Origin: Blastocystis hominis
Lineage: Eukaryota > Sar > Bigyra > Opalinata > Blastocystidae
DNA length: 64,000 nucleotides
Reading direction: 5' to 3'
Assembly (NCBI RefSeq): GCF_000151665.1
Contig: NW_013171827.1
Span: 268,001 to 332,000 of the forward strand
Of this stretch, positions 55,016-64,000 are shown in pieces. Numbering within the stretch: the first letter of the stretch is position 1; each line of letters starts with the position of its first letter. The notes beneath the pieces are model-generated. The model saw nothing but the letters and a program-made list of their open reading frames with translations. It ran no database searches and was not told the origin of the DNA. Made by a program: the position numbers and the translations under genes.

Positions 55016-57042
55016 TTAATACACACGCGCCTTGGGCGGAATGGGCTTCACTTCGTTCTCGTCCAGCGTGTTCATATGCACGGGACGGTACATCAGCTTG
55101 GTGGTTCCCGTTCCAAACAGAGCGTCGTCGTGGTAGGCCACGGTGTGCTTCAACCAGTTCACGTCATCGCGCTCCTTGTAGTCCTCGCGCGCGTGGGCTC
55201 CACGCGACTCCTTGCGCGCCTCGGCAGCGATCATGGTGCAGTGTGCCTGCTCGAGGAGATTCTGGAGCTCGAGCGTCTCGATGAGATCGGTGTTCCAGAT
55301 CATGGAGCGATCGGTGATGCCCACGTCGCGGATCTCCTTCACCACCTCGTTCATGCGCTTGCATCCCTCCTGCAGCGTCTCCTCCGTGCGGAACACCGCC
55401 GCGTAGTCCTGCATGGTGCGCTGCATGCGCAGTCGCAGCTGCGCGGTGGGGATGGCGCCCTTCGCGTAGCGCAGGCGGTCCAGGTTCTCCAGACAGGCCT
55501 TGCCGGCGTCCGCGGGCAGCGGGGTCTTCGCCTCGCCGGGCTTGCTGATCTCGTTGATGTAGTTCGCGCAGGCGCGGCCGAACACCACGATGTCCAGCAG
55601 GGAGTTCGCGCCCAGGCGGTTGGCGCCGTGCACCGACGTGCAGGCCGCCTCGCCGGCGCACCAGAGTCCGGGCACCACCTTCTCCGTGTCCTGCTCCGTG
55701 GGCTTCAGCACCTGGCCGTGGTAGTTCGTGGGCAGTCCGCCCATGTTGTAGTGCACCGTGGGCAGCACCGGCACCGGCTCCTTCGTCACGTCCACGCCCG
55801 CGAAGATCATGGCCGTCTCGGAAATGCCCGGCAGGCGCTCCGCCAGCAGGTCGGCGGGCAGGTGGTCCAGGTGCAGGTAGATGTGGTCCTTCAGCTTGCC
55901 CACGCCGCGGCCCTCGCGGATCTCCATCGTCATCGCGCGCGACACCACGTCGCGGCACGCCAGGTCCTTCGCCGTCGGCGCGTACCGCTCCATGAAGCGC
56001 TCGCCCTCGCTGTTGCGCAGCACGCCGCCCTCGCCGCGGCAGCCCTCCGTCATCAGGCAGCCCACGCCGTAGATGCCCGTCGGGTGGAACTGCACGAACT
56101 CGGGGTCCTCCAGCGGAATGCCCGCGCGCAGCGCCATCGCCGTGCCGTCTCCCGTGCACGTGTGCGCAGACGTCGCAGAGAAGTAGCAGCGACCGTAGCC
56201 GCCGGTGGTGATGATGGTCTGCTTGCAGTGGAAGCGATGGATCGACCCGTCCTCCAGGCACAGCGCCATCACGCCCACGCACTCGTCGCCGTTCATGATC
56301 AGATCCAGCGCGTGGTACTCGATGAAGTACGACGTGTTGTACGCCAGCGACCGCCCGTACAGCGTGTGCAGCATCGCGTGGCCCGTTCGGTCCGCAGCCG
56401 CAGCCGTGCGGTACGCCTGGCCGCCCTCGCCGTAGTTCTTCGTCTGACCACCGAACGCACGCTGGTAGATCTTGCCGTTCTCGCAACGGCTGAACGGAAG
56501 ACCGTACGCCTCCAGCTCGCGCACAGCGCGCGGAGCCTCGCGGCACATGTAGTGAATCGCGTCCTGGTCACCCAGCCAGTCCGAACCCTTCACCGTGTCG
56601 TAGAAGTGCCAACGCCAGTCGTCCTCGTGCTGCACCTTCAGAATCAACGCACGAACCTCCTACCATGTTGCCGAGAGCAGCGTTCACGCCTCCCTGGGCA
56701 GCGACGGTGTGAGAACGCGTGGGGAACAGTTTGGTAATCACGGCGGTCTTGAATCCCTGTGCGTCAGCAAAATCACAGAAAAGCCAATACGTATTCAGAA
56801 AGACCCATAGCGGCACGCAGACCCGCACCTCCAGCACCGACAACCACGCAGTCGTACTCGTGGTCCACTACAAGCTAACTTGGCTACCCACAGTGCAAAC
56901 CAATAGGATAAGCAGTGCCCAGATCCTTCGTGACCTTAGCATCTGCAGTATTACCAACTACAGCGGAACGGCAGGCAGTAGCTCGGAATGCTCTTGTCAG
57001 AGCCGGAGCAGTCTTTCCCATAATTCTGAAACTGGGCAGCAT
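55016..57042 (-). CDS. SDHA: Succinate dehydrogenase flavoprotein subunit
   Basis: Starts [20 protein letters not shown], a mitochondrial presequence. The FAD-binding segment is [16 protein letters not shown]; the covalent-FAD His lies in [55 protein letters not shown] and the C-terminal [16 protein letters not shown] are all conserved. It oxidises succinate (or works in reverse as fumarate reductase) in complex II; Blastocystis-type organelles are known to keep complex II. Introns of 28-34 nt interrupt only the first 250 nt; the remaining 1.6 kb is one exon with very high GC. Confidence 0.97.
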
Positions 57043-57351
57043 TTCTACAAGACTAAGCTATTCCACACAGGGATACTACTCTATATATCGAGTTTCTAAA
57101 TAGAGAATAGACGAGCACACCGGAATCTGAATCAATACGGAATCAAGCCATTGGTAGGATTCCAGGTTCCGCCGTGAGCAGAAACCAATTCGTCCCGATT
57201 TTTGGATTCTCTGATTGAATGGAAATCTCCAGTGCCAAGTATTGTGTGACATTGAATAGGTAAGAATTGATGCCTGTGCGTTTTTGCAGGAGAATGAGGA
57301 GGAGAGCTTTGTATTTTTCGAATGTGGGACAAATCTAACTGCGCGTGTAGA
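57043..57351. other. Divergent spacer
   Basis: 309 bp between the starts of SDHA (-) and L13a (+). It contains an intron-like GTAAG...TTGCAG (about 30 nt) near 57259-57288, possibly in a 5' UTR or an unrecognised micro-exon. Confidence 0.4.
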
Positions 57352-57957
57352 AATGTTCGAAAAGGAAGTGGTTATTGATTGCAAGGGACACATCATGGGC
57401 CGTCTTGCTTCTGTCGTGGCCAAGGAGCTTCTCTCTGGTCAGAAGGTTGTGTGCGTCCGCTGCGAGGACATTAACATCACCGGAGGAAGTAGGGCGTGCT
57501 GGAGAGTGCTTACTGAATAGTGATGCGTAACCGTGTGCGCCGTGAGGCCTATCTTCGTAAGAAGATGAACACCAACCCTGCTCGTGGTGGCTATCATCAG
57601 AGCGCTCCTTCTGAGATCTTCAAGCGTGCTGTGCGCGGAATGATTCCCCACAAGACCCCTCGTGGAGGCAACGCGATGAGCAATCTGAAGTGCTTCGACG
57701 GAGTGCCTGCTCCCTACGACAAGAAGAAGCGCGTGGTTGTGCCCGCTGCTTACCGTGTGTCTCACCTGAGGTAGGTGGCGAGGACATTGGAGTGAGGAAA
57801 TAGACCCGATCGTGCCTACATCACTGCTGGACACCTCGCCAGCCAGTTCGGATGGAGATACGGACATCTCATTCAGCGTCTGGAGGCCAAGAGACTCGCG
57901 AAGTCGAAGGAGTATTTCGAGAAGAAGAACTCTGAGAAGAAGGAGGCTTCCGCGTAA
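57352..57957 (+). CDS. RPL13A: 60S ribosomal protein L13a (uL13)
   Basis: Starts [20 protein letters not shown]. Conserved uL13 blocks are [24 protein letters not shown] and [13 protein letters not shown]. Introns of 32 and 33 nt are at 57491-57522 and 57772-57804. The C-terminal exon ([20 protein letters not shown]) is basic and ends at TAA. Codon use is strongly biased, as expected for a highly expressed gene. TGTTTGTT follows at 57992. Confidence 0.96.
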
Positions 57958-58275
57958 GCTTGGTTCAAACATGTCACACTTTGCGATGGGTTGTTTGTTG
58001 GATTGAAATAAAGTGGGGTGGAAAGGAGTGAAGGGAAGGGAAGGGAAGGGAAGTGAGAGCGATAGTGGTGTTGATCATCATAGTAATATATAGAAAGATT
58101 GATGATGATGTGTATGTGGTAGAATAGGCAGGAAATCATCGGCAAAATGTAAAAATCACACAACTACTCATTGATTCCATACTATTCCTGTGTGAATTAC
58201 GAGGAAATGAAGTGATTTCACCTCCTAATCACCCATTCCATTCAAAAACGGTGATTCCACCCACTCATTTGTTCC
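57958..58275. other. Convergent spacer
   Basis: 318 bp between L13a (+) and bZIP (-). It contains TGTTTGTT at 57992-57999 and a (GGAAG)n tract near 58035. No gene is seen. Confidence 0.6.
57992..57999 (+). terminator. Polyadenylation-type motif TGTTTGTT (L13a gene)
   Basis: About 35 nt after the TAA stop. Confidence 0.7.
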
Positions 58276-60071
58276 TCAAACACACAAAGGTGGAAAGTGA
58301 AAGTGAATATCCGGCGGCAGATCGCAGTTCGCCCCCTGCGACGCGGGTGTAATCGGCAGAAGACTAATCACGCTTTCGTTCTGCTTGAAGAAAGCATGCA
58401 GCTTCTGCAGCTGCACACTTGTAAGCGTATTGGTGAAGAAATCGTTGATACTCGCCACATTCGGATTCATCAGAATATCCGGCTATCCTTCACCTCTCCT
58501 TCTTCTTCTCTACATTGCTAGAAAGCATCGCGATGCACCATCTCGTGATTTGAAGCCTCCGTCGCAGCCGCTCCAGCGCACCGATCAGCGACGCCGCTTT
58601 GGCCTTCTGTTCCTCCGTCAGATTGAGTTTCTCCCGCAGCTTGACGCGCTGCAATTCGTTCGAAGGGCTCGAATCGTCCGCAAGCATCTACCAATCAGCA
58701 GACCTCGAAGCTCCGACCGTCCAGAGCACGAGAGAGAGCATCAAATAGCAATCGCGCTGCCGCTGATAGAGCCGCTCCCAGACCTCCAGCAAAAACTTGA
58801 AGTCCTTCTTGCGCTCATCGAACGAGAAAATGAGGCCTCCGTTGCAGTCGAACGACTCGAACAGGCCTTCCCGGTTCTCGCTGATGCCCGCGTTCTACGT
58901 TTCCACTCCTCCCCAAGCCCAACGCGCAGCCCGTTGATCCGAGTCTTGATGAAATCGATCTTCATCTCGGTGATTTCGATCGACGCCTTCTTCCGCATGC
59001 GGCGAAGCCGCGCCGCCGCGCGATCTCGCGTGAGTCTGCACGTTTACCTCGCTCCGCCACTCCGCACTTGAGTTCCTTGGTCTCTTCCGGGAGAAACGGA
59101 GCGAGAATCGCCGATTTGGCGTCGCCTTCGGCCTCGGTCTCCTCGGGTTTGCGCTGGAAATCCACGATGGAGTCCTTCCCGGGCGCTAAAGGGAACTGGG
59201 CGGGGAGCGAGTAGCTCGGCTGGGAGCTGAGAGGCAGGAGGAAGGAGGGCTGCGTGGAGTCGGAGGGCTTGCCGTCCTTCGGCTTGAGCTGGGAGCGTTG
59301 GAAAGGGAACTTGACGGGCTGCATCACGCCCGGCTGCTTGACGTTGAAGGAAGGGTTGAATTGGGAGAAGGCGTTTTGGGGGAAGTAGGGAGAGAGAATG
59401 GGCTGGTGGTTGAAGGAGTTGTCGTAGAGAGGGGTGGAGTAGAGGGGATGGAGGGATTGGGAAGAGGAGAGGGATCTAAAGAGATGAATAGTGGTATGAA
59501 AGGAAAGGACAGGCGCTGGGAGGTGTTGAGGGAATCGGATTGGGGGAGAACTGGAATGAGGGGAGTAGAGTAGGGAATGTTTTGACGGTCTATGGATCGA
59601 AAGGGAGGAGAAAACGAACAATAGAAGTTGTTGGGATCTTGTGTAGGTAAGAGCGATTGCTAGAACTCAGAAATCAAGGGGAAGGATACAGAAGATCTGG
59701 AGTTATTTGGTTTTATTGTATCGAATGACACATACGGGTTTAAAAGATCAGCGGAATCGGGAGGCCTCGAATTTTGATTGTTTTCTTCCAATAATCGAAA
59801 TAACTCGGATCTACCTGATGAATCACTGTTTTGAAATGACCGAGAGTTTGGGGTCCTACACTCTCTACTCCTAAGATAGAGACTACGTTTTTTTGCTTGC
59901 AACAGAACTATTTGGTACAACTTGAGATCGTTTTAGATCACTTTGTTGATGTTCTTTACTAGATTGATTTCTAAAAGGTATACTTCAATCTCTCATAAGT
60001 CCTACGATGCATCCTGCTGATTCCCGCCTTCCAAAAAATACTCCAAGATGTTTTGACTGTTGTTCTCCATT
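58276..60071 (-). CDS. bZIP-like transcription factor
   Basis: Starts MENNSQNILEYFLEGGNQQD. The long Ser/Pro/Gln-rich N-terminus is spliced through several 30-35-nt introns. Joining across 32 nt near 59031-59062 creates a basic region TRDRAAARLRRMRKKASIEI followed by a zipper-like helix (TEMKIDFIKTRINGL). The C-terminal half (LFESFDCNGGLIFSFDERKK, WERLYQRQRDCYLML, LTEEQKAKAASLIGALERL) resembles the helical region that follows bZIP in some plant/stramenopile factors; this is tentative. Intron 58896-58924 ends GTGGAAACGTAG. A stop TGA is encoded, but a TGTTTGAG variant motif lies over it. Confidence 0.72.
58896..58924 (-). other. Intron with GTGGAAACG near its 3' end
   Basis: 29-nt intron in the bZIP gene. 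It starts GTTGGGCTTGG and ends GTGGAAACGTAG; here the core is at the acceptor side. Confidence 0.75.
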
Positions 60072-60239
60072 CTGCAATAAAACTGAACATATCCTACCTA
60101 CCAGATAGAAGTAGTGTATCTGAACGGTTCTTCTCAAATACTTTCAAGACACAAAAAGACTTTGACTAAAATGCCACCATGTTCATTCTTCCTCCCAGAT
60201 TCCACTTGCACATCAGCCAAGCTCTGATCTCGTTTCTGC

Positions 60240-60247
60240 AACAAACA
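60240..60247 (-). terminator. Polyadenylation-type motif TGTTTGTT (SF3A1 gene)
   Basis: 18 nt beyond the stop at 60265-60267. Confidence 0.7.
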
Positions 60248-60264
60248 CCCCAAATCTCTGTCGC

Positions 60265-62506
60265 TCACTTCTTTCCTCCTCTCGATCGCACCGTTAACTG
60301 CAGCTCGCTTCCCGAAATCAAATTATAATATCCCAGCGTGAAATTATCCTTCAAAAACCCGTGCATCGCATGCTTCAGCTGCTGCTTCGACGGCGGCATT
60401 CCTCCCTGCATGTCTCCGATCTGCTGCTTCAGCGTCTTCACCGTCGCCTGCACGTCGATTGTCACCGCCACGCTCTGCCCGTTCAGCCGCCACGCAGGAT
60501 TCGACGCGTCCACCGGCAGCTTCACCGTCAGCGTTAATGGACCTGGATGCGCCGCGATGAACTGTCCCTCGGGAATCAGCCCTACCAATCAACCATTCCC
60601 CGCGGGACTACCTCCCATCGCCGGCATGGCGCCCGGCATCGGCATCATGCCCGGCATCATTCCAGGCATCATGCCCGGCAGGCTCGGCATTGCCGAGGGC
60701 AGACCCGGCATTGCCGAGGGCATCGGCGGTCGTGGCATCATCGCCGGCATGGCTCCAGGCATGGCTCCAGGCATGGCTCCAGGCATGGGCGGTCTGGGCA
60801 TTGCCGAAGGCACACTGGGCATTGCCGAGTTCAGCGGAGGTCGCGGCATCGCCGGCATCGCCGGCATCGTCGGCATCGGATTCGTGGAAACCGTGGAAAC
60901 CGTGGAAACCGCGGGACTGGGTGGCTGCGGACTGGGCTTTGCCGGGTCGGCGCTGGGCGCGTCCATGCCCGGGAAGAGCGGTCGCGGCGCGGGGGCGGCG
61001 GGTCCAGCGGCCAGCGCGGGCTGCGCGGCGGCGGCGGCGTCGGCGGTGGTCTGGGACGCGCCGGGCTGGGCGTCGAGCGCCTTGAGGTGCTGGCGCTTGA
61101 GCTGCTGGTCGATGGCGGCGTCGTCGAGCGCGCGGACGGCGGCGGGGACGGCGGCGGGCCCCGGACGCTTGAGCGCGAAGTCGGCCTCGCGCTGCGCGCG
61201 CATGCGGTGGATGGCCTCGCTCATCTGCTGGCCGTCGACGAGGTTGGTGGAGGCCTCGCGCGCGCGCCGCACGTCCTGCTGCTTCTTCCAGGCGGGGTCC
61301 ATCTGCTCGATGCGCACGTGCTCGTTGACCTGCTCCGTGGGAACGTACCGCTGCGTACGCGCGTCGAACATCACCTTCGGGCCCGAGCTCGACGCGCCCT
61401 TCAGCTGCGGCTCGAAGTGCTCCACCACCTTCAGACCCGACGACGAAACGTCCGCGGGAGCCGCGGGAGCCGCGGGAGCCGCAGGAACCGCGGGGGGCTG
61501 CGGAGGGTTCGGGGCGGGCGTTTCGTCGTCGGCTGGCTCCATGTCGACTTCCATCTGTTCGGGCTAGGGTAAAAAGTGGAAACTGGAGGTACGGCGGTGG
61601 AGAGCGGGGCGGCGTGTGGCTTGGCGGGAGAATCGTCGTCGAGGGTGATGGTCTGGACCACCACAAAATCGCCCCAGTCGATCTCCTGGGCGGCCAGCGT
61701 CTCCTCGGTGGCCTGCTTCTGCTTGCGTTCTTCCTCTTCTTGCTGGCGACGGAACTCCATGCGGTGGACGGATGTGCGCAGCGCTGCTTCGCGATGCTTG
61801 TAGATGTTGAGGAGAGGGTCCTTGATGGACGCGTCGAAGTGGATGATTTTTGTGTATTGGTCGATGTAGGCAAGGAAAATACCGTGCAGAATGTGCGTCG
61901 GCTTGAGGAAGCCGAATTGCGGATTCAAGCTTTGATAGTTTTGGATTCCGTCTAAAAACTGGAAGATTAGAGAATAAGAAAAGAGACCCACTTTACGGCC
62001 ATTTATAGCAGTGTATTGCGCTGTTAGACGGAGAATGTCCATCTCGAGCGAATACAACTCCGGAACATTTTGAGTAAATTCATAAGCGGGAGGCTCTTCA
62101 TTCGGAATATCTTGGTACACTGCGGCGAGAGGATTGGAACGAGCTCTGTGCTGGATCGAAGATACGGCAGTGACTTCCTTCTGCTCCTCGGAAGGTTCCT
62201 CTTCCTTTTCTTTCTCCTCTTCAACACGGGTTTTGGGAATCTCGGGTGCTGCAGAGTTAGGGCGCAAAATAACGTTCACTTACTTTTACCCTCTTTATAT
62301 GCTTTAACGGCCATCTCATAATATGGATGGAAGGGGTGCTCGGAGCCGATGAAAGCAAACTTGACGCGACTTTTATCTTCCGAGTAGATTCGCTTCTCCA
62401 TCTCCTTTCCCTGCTTTGCAATGAATTCGGCGGTCTTGTCGATGATTGCCCGCATATCGGGAGGAGGAATGATCATTCCATCAACACCACTTATACTTTT
62501 CTGCAT
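60265..62506 (-). CDS. SF3A1: Splicing factor 3A subunit 1 (SF3A1/Prp21)
   Basis: Starts MQKSISGVDGMIIPPPDMRA. The first SURP module is TAEFIAKQGKEMEKRIYSED, KFAFIGSEHPFHPYY; the second is LEMDILRLTAQYTAINGR, NPQFGFLKPTHILHGIFLAY. The Prp21 central region follows, then a Pro/Met/Ala-rich linker (AMPGAMPGAMP repeats) and a C-terminal ubiquitin-like domain (LIPEGQFIAAHPGPLTLTVK ... LGYYNLISGSELQLTVRSR). SF3A1 is part of the U2 snRNP, fitting a genome with many introns. Introns are about 30 nt; 61564-61592 carries the GTTTCCAC core. Confidence 0.94.
61564..61592 (-). other. Intron with GTTTCCAC core
   Basis: 29-nt phase-0 intron in SF3A1. It starts GTACCTCCAGTTTCCAC and ends CCCTAG. Confidence 0.85.
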
Positions 62507-62624
62507 TGGATGGATGAGTCTCTCACAAACGCTATTCTTTCTATCTATTTCCCCTGGTGTGCCTCAAATCCGCTGCTTCTTTCCTTGCCTTATTTAAATC
62601 CAAAAAATTGCAAAATAAACTCAA

Positions 62625-64000
62625 ATGGGCTATTTGGATGATTTTGTACAGTTTTCTCACCAGCTGAGCAACGTACGTTTGATAAGTACTTTCGATCTCT
62701 AGTTGTTTGCAGCGACCGTTTTCGTGAAGTCTGAATACCTTGATCAGCTTGTTTCAGCTATTGCAGTGGCCGCGAGTTTACGTGAGGACTACGTAGGAAC
62801 GGGGCAAAGTGGTCATTTTTAGGTTCGTCTTCTTGCGTCCATCATTATCAGTTTCCCCCTCATTATTCTCCAAAACTTTATTCGCAGTCCCACTGTAAAG
62901 AAGATTTACACAATCACTATCGGAGTCTCGCTTTTGCAATTTTGCTTCGGTGTTGGGTTTGCTACCTCTATTCTTTCTCATCTGCAGCTGGATTCACTCC
63001 TTTATTTCGGGTCTGGTTGTTTACCTGCTTATGCGCTTCAGCAATCCTCGTAAACAGCCGATTTACGTCTTTGTCTTTTCCCTTTGCTATCTTTCTCTCT
63101 CGTACGCCTTTTCTTTTTACCTCATTGATCATCAGCGCTCTCTACACGATGCTAACGGACTACATGAGCTACACCTTAGACAGCACGACCTACCAAATGA
63201 TGCTCGTCTCTCGTTTCCAGATGCTCGCATGGTCCGTCTTCGATGGCACCGTCGATCGCGTACTTCCTTCTTTCTCCCTTCCATCCAGGCCGTCGTCGAC
63301 AAAGGTGCCGCGCAAACCGACCGCTGGGGCCGCATCTACAAGCGCCGCCAGGCCGAGTACGTGACCTCGCTGCCCTCCTTGCTGGACTATTTCAGCTTCG
63401 TTTACCATTATCCCGGGATTCTCGGCGGTCCCAACACCTACTACCGCGAGTTCATCGACATTATCGAGAACCGGCGCTATCCGTACGGCGCCATCCCCGC
63501 GGGGCGATGGCGTTGGGCGGCGCTGAACCTCGGAAAGGGCGTGTTGTTCCTGGGATTGTTCGTGGCGGCGTCGATTTGGGTGCCGGAAAGCGCGCTGCTG
63601 GAAGAAGCGTTTGCGCAGCGATGGCTGGGAACGCGGATTGCGATCGCGTATCTGACGTACGTGGGGGTGCGGTTCCGGTATTATGGACTGTGGAAACTGG
63701 GGGAGAGTCTGTGCATTTGTGGGGGATATGGAGAAACGGAGAAGGGGAAATGGGACGGGATCAGCAATGTGGACATCGTGGACTTCGAGTTCTGCACGAG
63801 CATGTCGATGGCGACGCACGCGTGGAACAAGCGGACGCAGCGGTGGCTGCAGATGTGCATCTACGAGCGATCGCACTTCAATCAGCTCTACGTGTTCTTG
63901 GTCTCCGCGTTCTGGCACGGCTTCTACCCGTCGTATTATCTCTGCTTCTTGACGGGGTCGGGGCTGCAGGCGGTGAACAAGATCGCGCACAGCAAGCTGT
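62625..64000 (+). CDS. MBOAT-family lysophospholipid acyltransferase (3' end beyond window)
   Basis: Starts MGYLDDFVQFSHQLSNLFAA. Introns of 29-38 nt join multiple hydrophobic segments: SAIAVAASLREDY, RLLASIIISFPLIILQNF, MLTDYMSYTLDSTTYQMMLV, LLDYFSFVYHYPGILGGPN. The MBOAT catalytic blocks are present: Asn in THAWNKRTQRWLQ and His in LYVFLVSAFWHGFYPSYYL. These enzymes re-acylate lysophospholipids in the ER membrane. The gene is cut by the window edge. The splice at 62960-63000 is uncertain. Confidence 0.88.

Noticed and set aside
57216..57352. Tiny spliced ORF ([15 protein letters not shown]...) upstream of L13a
   Set aside because: About 29 codons, no family, and it may be only a 5' UTR intron. 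Too weak to list as a gene.
60886..60912. Triple GTTTCCACG in SF3A1 as another family intron
   Set aside because: The frame stays open (VSTVSTVST) and there is no suitable acceptor close by, so it is kept as coding repeat.

Overview
This 64 kb window is a gene-dense piece of a protist nuclear genome. It is most probably Blastocystis (an anaerobic stramenopile) or a very close relative. Four features read directly from the sequence support this. (1) Almost every gene is cut by tiny GT...AG introns of about 24-45 nt, mostly near 30. (2) TGTTTGTT sits just downstream of most genes. (3) Several genes have no encoded stop before that motif, so the stop must be made by polyadenylation. (4) There is an uninterrupted triosephosphate isomerase-GAPDH fusion with a probable organelle presequence. 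I found 34 protein genes on both strands and no convincing rRNA, tRNA, CRISPR or transposase. Exon joins were worked out by eye from reading frame, intron borders and protein-family continuity, so individual borders may be off by a few bases.

Layout. 0-7 kb: a secreted Ig-like protein, a helical hypothetical protein, a DENN-domain protein and a cyclin. 7-14 kb: an MFS transporter, a C2H2 zinc-finger protein, a bHLH-PAS-like regulator and the ER-Golgi protein Erv46/ERGIC3. 14-23 kb: an NRBP/WNK-like pseudokinase, a BAR-like/GOLD protein, mitochondrial SAM50, TPI-GAPDH and a small hypothetical protein. 23-36 kb: a large PXA-PX-Nexin_C sorting nexin carrying an SH2-like segment, MTO1/GidA, a DUF5808-like membrane protein, a casein kinase 1, an EGF-repeat membrane protein that seems to continue into a RanBP2 zinc finger, and Pam18/Tim14. 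36-51 kb: a Tousled-like kinase, a GT-A-type glycosyltransferase-like protein, EXO1 and a giant repetitive coiled-coil protein. 51-64 kb: a small multi-TM protein, a small Tim chaperone, eIF4E, SDHA (complex II), ribosomal protein L13a, a bZIP factor, splicing factor SF3A1 and a truncated MBOAT acyltransferase at the right edge.

The genes are eukaryotic housekeeping genes and do not form operons. Still, five encode parts of a mitochondrion-related organelle: SAM50, Pam18 and small Tim (import), SDHA (complex II) and MTO1 (tRNA modification). TPI-GAPDH probably places glycolytic steps in the same organelle. Several others serve membrane traffic (DENN, Erv46, sorting nexin, BAR/GOLD).

The most interesting signal is a recurrent intron sequence. 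At least 14 introns in ten genes share a GTTTCCACG / GTGGAAACG-type core in either orientation, and two introns of the Tousled-like kinase gene match at 27 of 28 positions. This resembles a family of minimal introner-like elements. Other notable points are polyadenylation-created stops with a constant 4-nt spacing, a few unusually long repeat-filled introns, a strong local excess of CCGCGG, and new-looking domain combinations.
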